Positions 20,829-29,030 of a stretch of 44,752 nucleotides of DNA are shown in pieces. A program made the translations under genes and the position numbers. Source of the DNA: Pirellulaceae bacterium (GTDB taxonomy: Bacteria; Planctomycetota; Planctomycetia; Pirellulales; Pirellulaceae); contig JAGFJK010000044.1 of NCBI GenBank assembly GCA_024102795.1, forward strand, positions 1 through 44,752, given 5' to 3'. Under the pieces are notes generated by a model, which had not been told where the DNA came from, ran no database searches, and saw only the letters and a list, made by a program, of their open reading frames with translations. Numbering within the stretch: the stretch's first letter is position 1; every line of letters begins with the position of its first letter.

Positions 20829-20940
20829 CATCGGGTTCGGCGGAGGGCGAAAGGGCGGGGGCGACCGGGGATAAGCCGGCTGAAAGCGCTGGTCAACGGG
20901 CGTCAAACCGCTCGTCAGGCAGATTCGAGAAGCGGCATCC
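20829..20940 (-). mobile_element. RAYT tail fragment, copy E, inverted and degenerate
   Basis: Read on the minus strand, TCTCGAA..CTGCCT..ACG, then CGCCCGTT, TTTCAGCCGGCTT and a C-rich tract ending near CCTCCGCCG follow the same order and spacing as the tails of copies A to D, with many substitutions. It is the only copy in minus orientation. The stretch from 20941 to 21244 contains no recognisable gene. Confidence 0.55.
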
Positions 20941-21244
20941 CTGTCGGCGTTGAGTCGCCGAAACGCCTTGTGACAAACTTGCTCTCGACTTGAATCGCCG
21001 TTCTCCAAGGCCACCGTCCGACATAGCGGGCGAGACCTCAGCAGAGCATCCGGTCGCGGCTTTGCCGGGATTCCATGCCCCATGTCTCCCAGATTGACTC
21101 TTGGGCAACGAAGCGAGTTTGAGTAGGAGTCTCGCGGCGATCTGGCTCACGCGAGTCGCCTGCGCCGTGGCTTCGGCGATCAGGTACGTCTCGTACGCGC
21201 CGGCGAAGAAAAGTGTGGGATTTTCGCGAGCGGTGACAACCTGT

Positions 21245-21573
21245 GGTCACTCCGTGAGCAGACCGGCGAGTGGCAGGCGTGGTACGCTGGAATGTGTACA
21301 GACGCACACTCTTGGCGTACGGGAGAGTGCCGATGCCGGCTCAAGCCAGAAACCAGGTCGTCCGCAACGGTGAAATCGCGGTCTACTGACGTGGCCCTTC
21401 GCGCCCGTTCCCCGTCGCTTCCAGCCCGCTTGCCCCCAGTCGCCCCCTCTCTTTTCCCCTCTGCCGGACCACCCGCTCACCACTCCAACCGCTGATCCCG
21501 CCGCCCAGCCGCTTGAATCATGAGTGTCTGACCTTTCTCTGACCTTTCTTGTGGACCTTTCTTGGAAATGAAG
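21245..21573 (+). mobile_element. RAYT element copy B: 5' end fused to 3' tail
   Basis: Bases 21245-21386 match the 5' boundary, leader and first 18 codons of copy A (MPAQARNQVVRNGEIAVY after ATG 21333). The transposase is then cut by TGA at 21387 where the 3' tail begins (CGTGGCCCTTCGCGCCCG, ending GTGTCTGACCTTTC at about 21540, with two more ACCTTTC units to 21567). All of the transposase body is missing, so this is a non-autonomous, MITE-like derivative that keeps both ends. Confidence 0.8.
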
Positions 21574-21696
21574 GAACTGTTCAACGCAGTTGCCGCCGAT
21601 CTGCAGGCGAGCCTGGTCGAGGCGATGGCCGCCGTCGAGTCCGCCGTGCAGAGTAAGGCGGACAGGGTCGTGATCCTGGGACATGAAGAAGAATGA
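21568..21696 (+). CDS. Possible small ORF or gene remnant, 42 residues
   Basis: ATG 21568 opens MKELFNAVAADLQASLVEAM and continues AAVESAVQSKADRVVILGHEEE to TGA. Codon use looks coding, with an amphipathic helical pattern. There is no ribosome binding site because the CTGACCTTTC repeat ends directly before it. It may be the tail of a gene cut by copy B. Not recognised. Confidence 0.3.
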   Translation: MKELFNAVAADLQASLVEAMAAVESAVQSKADRVVILGHEEE

Positions 21697-21817
21697 GAGC
21701 CTTCGAATGGTCGACTGCATCTGACCATTCCCGGCAGGCCGAAAGGGAACGTTGCCGCATGCGAGACGGGTAATTACACTAATGGACGAGTTGCCCGTTC
21801 CGATCGGACGAGGTTTC

Positions 21818-23470
21818 ATGGTTTCCCACGCCGTCGGCCGAGTCACCATCAAAGGCTACGCGTGGCGCGTCTGCCTCGGGGGGCTTGCCTTCGTTACGCT
21901 GATCGGCTGCGATGAGTTTCCGGTGGCCGAATCTCCGGACGCCCAGCCAGCAGTGATTCGCCCCGAAAAGGCCGTCACCCACATTACCGCGCCGTTGGAC
22001 GACCGCGCATGGGTGGACTATCTCAAGGCGGCCAACGAGCGGCATGCGAAAGGTGTGACCGCGGATAATAACTGGGAGGTCGCGGTGCGTCGCGCGGTGG
22101 GCCCGGATGCCACGAATGATAATACCCGAGCGACGTATTTCGAGATGCTCGGAGTCCCGATTCCAATCGGCACAGCGTCGACATCTCCCCGATTTGCCCC
22201 GCTGACGGGCACCGCGCGGTCACAATTCGCACAACTGGACGGTGTCTGGGTTGTGGACGATTTTCCCGAGCTTGCCGAATGGTTGCGGCAAAACGAGGAG
22301 GCGCTTGACAGGCTGGCCGAGGGCGCGCGGCGTACTCACTGCTACTTGCCTTACCTTGCGACAGCGCCCGGTTACCGGGAAACGCTGGCATCCCTTCGGT
22401 CACGTTTCGCCGGAGCTTCGGCCGCGACTCGCGACGTGATTTTGAAGGAACTGGTCAGCGGCCTGAATACCAATTCGGGGCCCCTCGCTCGGCATTACCC
22501 GTTGACCCTACGTCTGCTGGGCGACCACCAGGATGTCGCCCGAGGTTTCTTCGCGCGTGCCATGTTTCGGCTCGGGAAGAACGACGTCGCCTCGGCGAGG
22601 CAGGACTTGATCGTCTTGCATCACATCGCGCACTTGACGAGTCAAGGCATGTTGCCTCAGTGGGTCGTCGCGTCGAGCCTGGAGCAGCTGGCAGCCCGCG
22701 GTGACGCGGCGCTGCTCGCGTCGGAGGCCTTGTCCCCCGGCGATGCGGAGGAATGCTTGAGGGCGTTGACAACCATGCCCACTCTCGTGCCGGTTGCCGA
22801 CAAGATTGATATCGACGACCGTCATGTCGCGTTGGACGCGATGCAGTTCGCCGCGGCCAACGAGCGGCTGGCGCTGTCCGAGCTTGAGAGATTTCAAGAC
22901 GACCGGATTGACCTCGTGGCAGCGATCATCGGCACGGTCAACTGGAACCTGGCGATGCGAGCGCTCAATGACCGGTTTGACCGATTAGTTGCTGCCGCGC
23001 GGCAGCCGGATCCCGTAAGGCGACAAACGGCCTTCGAGGCGATGCGCCGGGCGCGGCGGGAATTCGAAACATGGACCGGCGCAAGCCTGATTGTCGCGTT
23101 GGAAAACGCTCTCGAGTCCGAAGCCGATGAACTTGCCCAATGGTTGGCCGAAGTGTACTTCGTGCGCAGTTCGACGCCCGGCGTGATCGGTTTGGAAATC
23201 GAAGCCAAAGCGCGGCGCGACGTGATCCGCGCGGGGTTTGCGGCGCATTTGTATCGTCTCGAGAAAGGTCATCTTCCCGAGACTATCGATGATCTGACAC
23301 CTCGCTTGCGGCAACTGCCACTCGACGGATTCACCGGAAAGCCGCTCCTGTTTCGGCCGTCACCCGCCGGGCTTGTCATCTACTCCGTTGGGCGGAATGG
23401 AGTTGACGATCTGGACGTCGCTGCTGCGGAAGACAAGAAGACGGACGATATTCGGATCCTCGTTAAGTAA
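21818..23470 (+). CDS. Predicted lipoprotein, unknown function
   Basis: GAGG seven bases before ATG 21818 is the best start; 550 residues. The N-terminus is VCLGGLAFVTLIGCDEF, with lipobox LIGC, so it is probably lipid-anchored. The body is mostly helical (for example EEALDRLAEGARRTHCYLPY and ALNDRFDRLVAAARQPDPVR). The C-terminal 60 residues, AAHLYRLEKGHLPETIDDLT followed by PLDGFTGKPLLFRPSPAGLV and IYSVGRNGVDDLD, match a module common in planctomycete proteins that resembles the C-terminal part of type II pseudopilins. No enzymatic motif is seen. It is followed after about 65 bases by a small membrane protein on the same strand, perhaps in one transcript. Confidence 0.8.
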   Translation: MVSHAVGRVTIKGYAWRVCLGGLAFVTLIGCDEFPVAESPDAQPAVIRPEKAVTHITAPLDDRAWVDYLKAANERHAKGVTADNNWEVAVRRAVGPDATNDNTRATYFEMLGVPIPIGTASTSPRFAPLTGTARSQFAQLDGVWVVDDFPELAEWLRQNEEALDRLAEGARRTHCYLPYLATAPGYRETLASLRSRFAGASAATRDVILKELVSGLNTNSGPLARHYPLTLRLLGDHQDVARGFFARAMFRLGKNDVASARQDLIVLHHIAHLTSQGMLPQWVVASSLEQLAARGDAALLASEALSPGDAEECLRALTTMPTLVPVADKIDIDDRHVALDAMQFAAANERLALSELERFQDDRIDLVAAIIGTVNWNLAMRALNDRFDRLVAAARQPDPVRRQTAFEAMRRARREFETWTGASLIVALENALESEADELAQWLAEVYFVRSSTPGVIGLEIEAKARRDVIRAGFAAHLYRLEKGHLPETIDDLTPRLRQLPLDGFTGKPLLFRPSPAGLVIYSVGRNGVDDLDVAAAEDKKTDDIRILVK

Positions 23471-23536
23471 TAGCTTCGCCCGTATCCTGCAAGATGAGCG
23501 GTTGTGGTGCGCGGTCGCGGCCCGATCAACGGTTCG

Positions 23537-24112
23537 ATGCGTAATGAGCGGGCCAATGCATTCTACTTCGCCTTCGTTGCCGGGGTATCGGGGATCGTCG
23601 GCACGCTGGTTGGTCGGAGACTTCGGCTTCGCGGCGCTCGTCTTTCCCTGCGCCATGTGATTCAGGCCTTTTTGGTCCCCGTTTGCCTGACGCTTGCGAT
23701 AGCGGTGGTTCGGATTGTCGACGCGTCGGCAATCCCCGGCAGCGAATATCATTTCGCCATGGTTGCGTGCGCCCTGATTTCCACGATGGTCATCGCCTTT
23801 CCGTACCTGGCGGGAATCGACATGGTATCCCGCCAGCGCATCCGCTTGAAGATTGGGATCGGGGTAATGTTGGCGGCCATGACAGTCATCTGCCTCGCCC
23901 TGGCCGCTGTCATTCAGTTGGGATGGCGAACCACCGGGCTCTACCTGGTGATTGCCATGGTTTGGTTCAACTGGACGATCGTTGCCGCCTTGCTGCTCGG
24001 TAGCATCGATGGCCGAGGACCGACGCGCGCGGCGTGCCTGGGCGCTCTTGTTCCGACGGCCGCTTTCGGTTTCACGACCTTGTTCAAGGAGCTATTGACC
24101 TCTGGCTATTGA
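23537..24112 (+). CDS. Multi-pass membrane protein, C-terminus truncated by a 14-bp duplication
   Basis: 191 residues from ATG 23537 (ATG 23504 gives 11 more). Five to six hydrophobic segments are visible, for example FYFAFVAGVSGIVGTLVG, AFLVPVCLTLAIAVVRIV, IGIGVMLAAMTVICLALAAV and YLVIAMVWFNWTIVAALLLG. CTATTGACCTCTGG occurs twice in tandem at 24092-24119. The second copy shifts the frame into TGA; with one copy the frame would run on to 24264 (SGVDLAGWGIGVTWIECIW and onward). Function unknown. It follows the lipoprotein gene on the same strand. Confidence 0.7.
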   Translation: MRNERANAFYFAFVAGVSGIVGTLVGRRLRLRGARLSLRHVIQAFLVPVCLTLAIAVVRIVDASAIPGSEYHFAMVACALISTMVIAFPYLAGIDMVSRQRIRLKIGIGVMLAAMTVICLALAAVIQLGWRTTGLYLVIAMVWFNWTIVAALLLGSIDGRGPTRAACLGALVPTAAFGFTTLFKELLTSGY

Positions 24113-24358
24113 CCTCTGGGGTCGATTTGGCGGGGTGGGGGATTGGCGTGACATGGATTGAGTGCATCTGGGACGGGGACAATTGGGCCGCGACGGTGGC
24201 CGGCCGGTCCACTAATCGGAAGAAAGTTTCTGCCAGGTTCGATGTTTCGCGGCGTTCCACCTAAGGCCTGGCTGCTCCTTTCAAGAAGTGTGTTCACATG
24301 AACACAACCCTGCCGCCACGGCGGACCTCTGGTCGATACTTTCCAATCGGCCAACCGC

Positions 24359-24720
24359 TTCCGCCGAGCGACGATCGGCTAACCGAGCGGCACTGACCTG
24401 CGCGGGCAGGCGTGAGGACGATCAACGAACTTGATCGTCAGCCCCACCACGCCCGCCGCCGGAGCATGTCAGCCTTCATTCAACCAGTCTCCCGCGAACC
24501 CGACTTCTCAAGCGGTCCGCTCAGTGTGCAAGGATGCCGCGTCTCGAAGCTGCCTAACGCGGCCCTTCGCGCCCGTTCCCCATTGCTTTCAGCCCGCTTG
24601 CCTCCGGCCGCCCCCTCCTCCGCCGGCCCACTCACCCACCACTCCAGACTCTGGTCCCGCCGCCCAGTCCCTTAATTCTCGGGTGCCTGACCTTCCCCGC
24701 CCGGGTGTCTGACCTCCCGC
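24359..24720 (+). mobile_element. RAYT 3' end, copy C
   Basis: Begins with a remnant of the last transposase codons (RRATIG then TAA, compare CRATFG in copy D). The hairpin GACGATCA..TGATCGTC follows at 24417-24438, then the shared tail (CGGTCCGCTC at 24511, CGCGCCCGTTCCCC at 24568) ending in GGGTGCCTGACC and GGGTGTCTGACC. No transposase body or 5' end. The tail is about as well preserved as in D. Confidence 0.75.
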
Positions 24721-24952
24721 TGACCATCGCCATCGGCGTTGACAATCCGGCACATCGAAAGCAGGCCGGTCACAAAAACTTGACTCGTGTGCACGCGGTG
24801 TGGCACAATCGTCGTGTTGCCGCAAATCGGGAGGCGTCTTTTGGCACGAGAGAACTCCCCCTCAGCGTCGCCAATGCCGAACTGCTTGTCGCAGTCACGT
24901 AACGCTGGATCTTGGCTCAGACCGGTTTCTATGGTCACTGGGAGAATTGATC
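24721..24952. other. Spacer upstream of WD40 lipoprotein
   Basis: No gene recognised. The frame of the next gene is open from 24800 but that part has the wrong composition for coding. TTGACT at 24780 and nearby sequence could hold a promoter, not assigned. Confidence 0.35.
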
Positions 24953-25519
24953 GTGAATTCACGGCTACTTCTGCTCACGGTTGTTCTCTCCGCAGTCTCT
25001 GGTTGTGGCTCGAATTCGCCCACGTCACAGCAGAATCCGGCCGGCGTTTCGACCGACATTTCACAACCGTCGCCGCCCAATGAAGCGCAGGCCGCGGGTG
25101 CCACTCAGGGGTCTGGACCTTTGATTCTGCGGGGGCATACGGACAGTGCCCTCGATTTGTGTTTCAATCCCCAAAATCCAACGCAACTGGCCTCTGCCGG
25201 CTATGAAGGCAAGTTCCGCCTGTGGGACACCACAACCGGAAGGGAAACTCGGTATTCTTCGCCGCTCGACGACATCGTTTCCGGGGTCGCCTTCAGTCTC
25301 GATGGCAATCGGTTGGCGACTTCCATTTATGACGGCACGGTGAAGATTTGGAACGTGTCAACGGTGCAAGAGCAAACCTCGCTCCGCGGACATGACGGCA
25401 AGGTGACCGGCTGCGTTTTTCATCCCACCGAAAATCGACTCGCTTCTTCGGGCGAGGACGGGACAATTCGCATTTGGCGTCTCACGAATGAGCCGACTCC
25501 GTCGGCAATCGCTCCGTGA
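24953..25519 (+). CDS. Short WD40-repeat lipoprotein
   Basis: GTG 24953 is the start: GGGAG lies nine bases upstream, and it begins a perfect lipoprotein signal peptide, NSRLLLLTVVLSAVSGC (lipobox VSGC). 188 residues. After a Ser/Pro/Gln-rich linker there are three WD40 repeats: HTDSALDLCFNPQNP to FRLWD, VSGVAFSLDGNRLATS to VKIWN, and HDGKVTGCVFHPTENRLASS to IRIWR. A WD40 propeller normally needs about seven blades, so this protein is either truncated or assembles with others. The stop is followed immediately by accessory sequence with a ParB-like fragment, so loss of the 3' part by rearrangement is plausible. Confidence 0.8.
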   Translation: MNSRLLLLTVVLSAVSGCGSNSPTSQQNPAGVSTDISQPSPPNEAQAAGATQGSGPLILRGHTDSALDLCFNPQNPTQLASAGYEGKFRLWDTTTGRETRYSSPLDDIVSGVAFSLDGNRLATSIYDGTVKIWNVSTVQEQTSLRGHDGKVTGCVFHPTENRLASSGEDGTIRIWRLTNEPTPSAIAP

Positions 25520-25530
25520 GGGACCACGAA

Positions 25531-25802
25531 ATCTCACACATTCACATCACCAGCACGCGGCAGTCCTTGATCCGTCAGGCGATCGTAAACACCGTGCTGC
25601 TCCTCTTCGTTGCCATAGTGGAGCACCACTTGCCAGACTTCCGGTATTGCCGGTTCGGGCGAATTATCGCTTGTCGGTTTCGTGCCGATTCCCGCCGCTT
25701 GCACTGTATCGGCCAGGCCCGCCAGCGGTTCGAGCGAGGCCGGCAGCTTGGTGGCCTCCGCTTCGTTCAGGTCGATTACCAGAACGGCCACGCGCTGGTG
25801 GC
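25531..25802 (-). pseudogene. ParB-like nuclease/methylase-associated protein fragment
   Basis: Minus-strand frame HQRVAVLVIDLNEAEATKLP then ASLEPLAGLADT matches the part of plasmid/phage ParB-like proteins that follows the nuclease domain. After a shortened linker, EVWQVVLHYGNEEEQHGVYD and RLTDQGLP match the end of the same kind of protein. The middle is missing and the N-terminus is cut at 25803, precisely where RAYT copy D begins. No start codon belongs to it. Identification is by recalled family pattern only. Confidence 0.5.
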
Positions 25803-27234
25803 GTGTTCGCGGTCGACGTGGGCAACCACAGCGTGCTGTCGAACCACCTGCACCTGATCGCTCGCACGAGGCCCGACATCGCGGCCGCCTGGTCGGACGA
25901 GGAGGTGGCCTGCCGCTGGAAGCAGGCCTGGCGGGAGTGGCCGCCTGCCCAGCAACGGTGGCTGCGGGAGCCGCCGAGTGTGGAGCGATTGTCCCCAGTC
26001 GCTCGTCCGGCGGAACGCGGGACCATGCGCACGGGCCATCGGGCCGAAGAACCCGATTGGGGACAATCGGGCTACACTGTTGGTGGAGCGATTGTCCCCA
26101 ATCGCTCGTCCGGCGGAACGCCGGACCATACGCACGGGCCATCGGCCCCAAGAACCCGATTGGGAACAATCGGGCTACACTGTTGGTGGAGCGATTGTCG
26201 CCAATCGCTCGTCCGGCGGAACGCCGGACCGTACGCACGGGCCATCGGCCCGAAGAACCCGATTGGGGACAATCGGGCTACACTGGGAGCAACGTTTCGG
26301 GTGCCGGGAAATCCTGGATGAGCAGGCACTGCTGACCTGCATGGTGTACGTGGACATGAACCAGATCAAGGCGGGCTTGGCCGCGACGCTGGAGGATTCA
26401 CGCACCAGCGCGATTGCCGCTCGGCTGGCCGCCTGGCGGGCGCGCGAGGCGCAGGCTTCACTGGAGGAATTTCGCAGTTCGCGCGGCGGCGATGGTTTCG
26501 ACATGTCGCTGGAACAAGTCGAAACGCTGCTGAAGGACGCCTGGCTGGCACCGATCTGTTCGGGCGGACTGTTGATTACGCAGAGCGTGGCGGAAGTGGC
26601 TGGCGGCTCGTCGACGCTGGAAGTTGCTGGCGAAGCCTAAGCTGCGCTGATGGATTCGTCGCGCGTGGACTCCGAACTGGGCGATTTGCACACTTCAGTC
26701 GCTGCCAGTGTTGAAACATCGGATGAGCCGCCAGTGTCCCTTATGTCCTGCTCGGCCACTGGGACCAGCGAGGCTGCTGGCAGCAGTCAGTGCGACGCGA
26801 CCAGCGACGCGATTCCGCCCGCGGACACGGTCTCGTCGGGCGCGGACGCCGGTTCGTCAGGCGCGGACGCACAGCCGTCCAGCGCACCCAGCTACGCCCG
26901 CTATCGACGGCTGTTTCCTGACGGGCAGCGTCGCCGTCGAGCGTCGGATAATCCGATTCTGGACATGCCGATGAGCGAGTACGTGCGGATTCTGCTCTGG
27001 GTGGTAGCGCAGACCGTGGCGGCACAAGCGGCACCGGAGTCGGACCCGTCGGCGCTGGTGCAACACTTGAGGATCTAGGGGCTGGATCCCGACCGCTGGA
27101 CCGCGGCGGTGGACAATTTTAACGAGTGGTTCGGCCGGGCGGTCGGTTCGGTCGAACGCCTGCGGGAGCTGCTGGACCGCAGCGGGGACCGTTGGGTCAA
27201 AGGCTTGCGGAACTGCCGAGCGACGTTTGGCTGA
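25803..27234 (+). pseudogene. RAYT transposase, copy D, broken
   Basis: Reads GVFAVDVGNHSVLSNHLHLI (HUH site) to WPPAQQRWLREPPSVER, then the REP array. In another frame it resumes QRFGCREILDEQALLTCMVY and VDMNQIKAGLAATLEDSRTS, with the YVDMN motif that holds the probable catalytic Tyr. The frame then runs to 27234 and is broken only by TAA at 26638-26640 and TAG at 27076-27078. The last part, GLDPDRWTAAVDNFNEWFGR followed by AVGSVERLRELLDRSGDRWV and KGLRNCRATFG, is the typical C-terminus of large planctomycete RAYTs. The N-terminal 57 codons of copy A are absent. Confidence 0.85.
25978..26284 (+). repeat. REP/BIME-like array, three ~103-bp units, inside RAYT copy D
   Basis: Units begin near 25978, 26082 and 26185. 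Each contains three hairpins: AGCGATTGTCCCCAATCGCT, then GTCCGGCGGAACGCCGGAC, then CCCGATTGGGGACAATCGGG with CTACACT. The first and third are inverted relatives, so each unit is a head-to-head REP pair with a central palindrome. Units are more than 90% alike by eye. The array replaces the middle of the transposase coding sequence at the same point as in copy A. Confidence 0.9.
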
Positions 27235-27540
27235 CCGGACCTTTATGACTTGCGCCGGCCGGCGTGAGGACGATCAGCGAGCTTGATCGTCAGCACCAAC
27301 ACGTCCGCTGCCAGTGCACGTCAAACTCCATTCATCCAGTCTCTCGCGAACCCGTCATTTCGAGCGGTCCGCTCAGCGTGCATGGATGCCGCGTCTCGAA
27401 GCTGACTGACGCGGCCCTTCGCGCCCGTTCCCCGTCGCTTCCAGCCCGCTTGCCCCGGCCGCCCCCTCCCATTCCCCTTCCGCCGCACCAACCGCTCACC
27501 ACTCCATCCGCTGGTCCCGCCGCCCAGACGTCCAAATTCT

Positions 27541-27684
27541 GGGTGTCTGACCTTTCTTTTGCTGGGTGTCTGACCTTTCTTTTGTCTGACCTTTCTTTGT
27601 GACCTTTCTTTGGTTACTGTTTTGACCTTTCTGTTTGGGTGTCTGACCTTTCCTGACCTTTCCGTTGACCTTTCACCTTTCTTT
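27541..27684 (+). repeat. Decaying TGACCTTTC tandem repeat at the RAYT 3' end
   Basis: Eight TGACCTTTC units in 144 bases, three of them as the longer GGTGTCTGACCTTTC. Copy B has three related units at 21530-21567, copy A one and copy C two degenerate ones. Spacing is irregular (9 to about 25 bases). The run stops exactly where the truncated aldolase begins. Confidence 0.85.
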
Positions 27685-28071
27685 GCGGTAGCTTTCGATT
27701 TCCAGGCCCCATCTCAAGCACCGTTCGCCACCCACGCCGCGCACGCCTCTTGGAGGACAACGGCCCCAGCGGTACGCCTGCTCCAGTTGCTGGCCGTCGC
27801 CGATCATCGGCACGATGAGCCCGTTGGCTCCGATGTCGAGTGCCCACTGGACGTTTTCGCGGGTCGAGTCGGCGATGCGGATCAGGCCGGCGACTCCCAG
27901 GCTGGCCGCCGTCCGCAGATGTTGCATCACCTCCCGCCAGCCGAGATGCCCGTGTCCCATTTCGACCACGATCCAATCGACACCCAGCAGGGCCGCGGCC
28001 TCGGTGACGCTGGGACTTTCCAATGTGACCCCACAGGCCGAAAGTCGGCTGCTGCCGGCGGAGTTTCTCAC
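27685..28071 (-). pseudogene. HpcH/HpaI-type aldolase, N-terminal half only
   Basis: About 128 residues of an approximately 255-residue class II pyruvate-dependent aldolase. SPSVTEAAALLGVDWIVVEM then GHGHLGWREVMQHLRTAASL carries the VEMGHG metal/substrate region (usually DxEHG). GLIRIADSTRENVQWALDIG and ANGLIVPMIGDGQQLEQAYR follow, then PPRGVRGVGGERCLRWG. Coding homology stops at about 27690, where the TGACCTTTC array of RAYT copy D begins. The start is uncertain (GTG 28071). The second half, including the metal-binding residues after the PPRG segment, is lost, so it is not functional. Confidence 0.85.
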
Positions 28072-28281
28072 GGAGCGGATTGACGGACGTACGGCGAAAC
28101 TCCTGGACGAATCACGGCCTAATCACGTCTGACGACATTTTGTGAAGCGACGCCGACCCAGCACGGTAGGGCCGTGACGGCCGCCGGGCAAGGCGGTAGG
28201 GTGGTGGGATTGTTCCGAATCCCACTGCCTGGCGGAAGGTGGCTTTCCGGCCGCGCCGCCCGACTGATAGCGGCCCCCCCC

Positions 28282-29028
28282 ATGCAGACACCAGCCCCGA
28301 ACGCGGCACCGGAACCGGCAGTGGCGGAAGCCCTGTTCGAGGCTCGCGGACTGACAAAGGTGTATCCCATGGGGGAGGTCGAAGTGCGAGCGCTGAGGGG
28401 CGTTGATCTGGACTTGTTCGCGGGCGAGTTCGTGGTGATCCTGGGTCCGTCGGGAAGCGGCAAGTCGACGTTGCTGAACATCCTGGGCGGGCTGGACGTT
28501 CCCACCAGCGGCCGGGTGCGGTTTCGGGAGCATGACCTGTCGGCCGCCGACGAGCAGCAGTTGACCGCCTTCCGCCGCGAGCATGTGGGGTTCGTGTTTC
28601 AGTTCTATAACCTGATTTCCGGCTTGACCGCGCGCGAGAATGTGGCGCTGGTGGCCGACATCGCACTTGATCCGCTGGCTCCCCAGGCCGCGTTGGACCT
28701 GGTGGGCCTGGAGTCGCGGGCCGACCACTACCCCTCGCAACTTTCCGGCGGCGAGCAGCAGCGGGTGGCGATTGCCCGCGCCATCGTCAAGCGTCCCGAC
28801 GTCCTGCTGTGTGACGAACCGACCGGCGCCCTCGACGTCAAGACGGGCATCCTGGTCCTGGAAGCTCTGGCTTCGATCAACCGGGACCTGCGCACGCTGA
28901 CGGTGGTGATTACCCACAACGCCACGATTGCCAACATGGCCGACCGGGTGATCCACTTGTCGGATGGCCAGATCAGCAGCCTCGAGCGGAATGAACGCAA
29001 GCTGCCGCCTCGTGAACTGGTGTGGTAG
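28282..29028 (+). CDS. ABC transporter ATP-binding protein, MacB/LolD type
   Basis: 248 residues from ATG 28282. Walker A is [16 protein letters not shown], the Q-loop is [20 protein letters not shown], the signature is [20 protein letters not shown], Walker B is [13 protein letters not shown], and the switch histidine is in VITHN. The DEPTGALD form and the paired FtsX permease place it in the MacB/LolD (type VII) group, which act as mechanotransmitters rather than classical substrate pumps. It ends two bases before the permease ATG (or overlaps a GTG at 29022), so the genes are translationally coupled. It is the first gene of an ABC-FtsX-HlyD operon. Confidence 0.95.
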   Translation: MQTPAPNAAPEPAVAEALFEARGLTKVYPMGEVEVRALRGVDLDLFAGEFVVILGPSGSGKSTLLNILGGLDVPTSGRVRFREHDLSAADEQQLTAFRREHVGFVFQFYNLISGLTARENVALVADIALDPLAPQAALDLVGLESRADHYPSQLSGGEQQRVAIARAIVKRPDVLLCDEPTGALDVKTGILVLEALASINRDLRTLTVVITHNATIANMADRVIHLSDGQISSLERNERKLPPRELVW

Positions 29029-29030
29029 CC

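Larger units (their letters stand above)
25803..27684 (+). mobile_element. RAYT element copy D (5' truncated, 3' complete)
   Basis: Homology to copy A begins at GTGTTCGCGGTCGACGTGGG (25803), about 170 bases into the transposase gene. The copy includes the HUH region, a three-unit REP array, the full C-terminal region (to 27234), the hairpin GACGATCA..TGATCGTC at 27268-27289 and the 3' tail, and ends in a run of CTGACCTTTC units. It cuts two genes: a ParB-like fragment on its left and an aldolase on its right. Confidence 0.8.

Noticed and set aside
24290-24304. Operator-like palindrome TGTTCACATGAACA
   Set aside because: Arms are only six bases with no gene start placed to use it; chance cannot be excluded.
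25978-26284. CRISPR array
   Set aside because: Units are about 103 bp, strongly palindromic and alike throughout, with no unique spacers and no cas genes nearby.
12466-27078. Amber (TAG) recoding, because in-frame TAG occurs in hppA's leader and in two RAYT copies
   Set aside because: TAG is the normal stop of several intact genes here (MFS, dehydrogenase, ABC ATPase, both GDNP proteins), and the RAYT copies carry other disabling changes, so simple point mutations are more likely.
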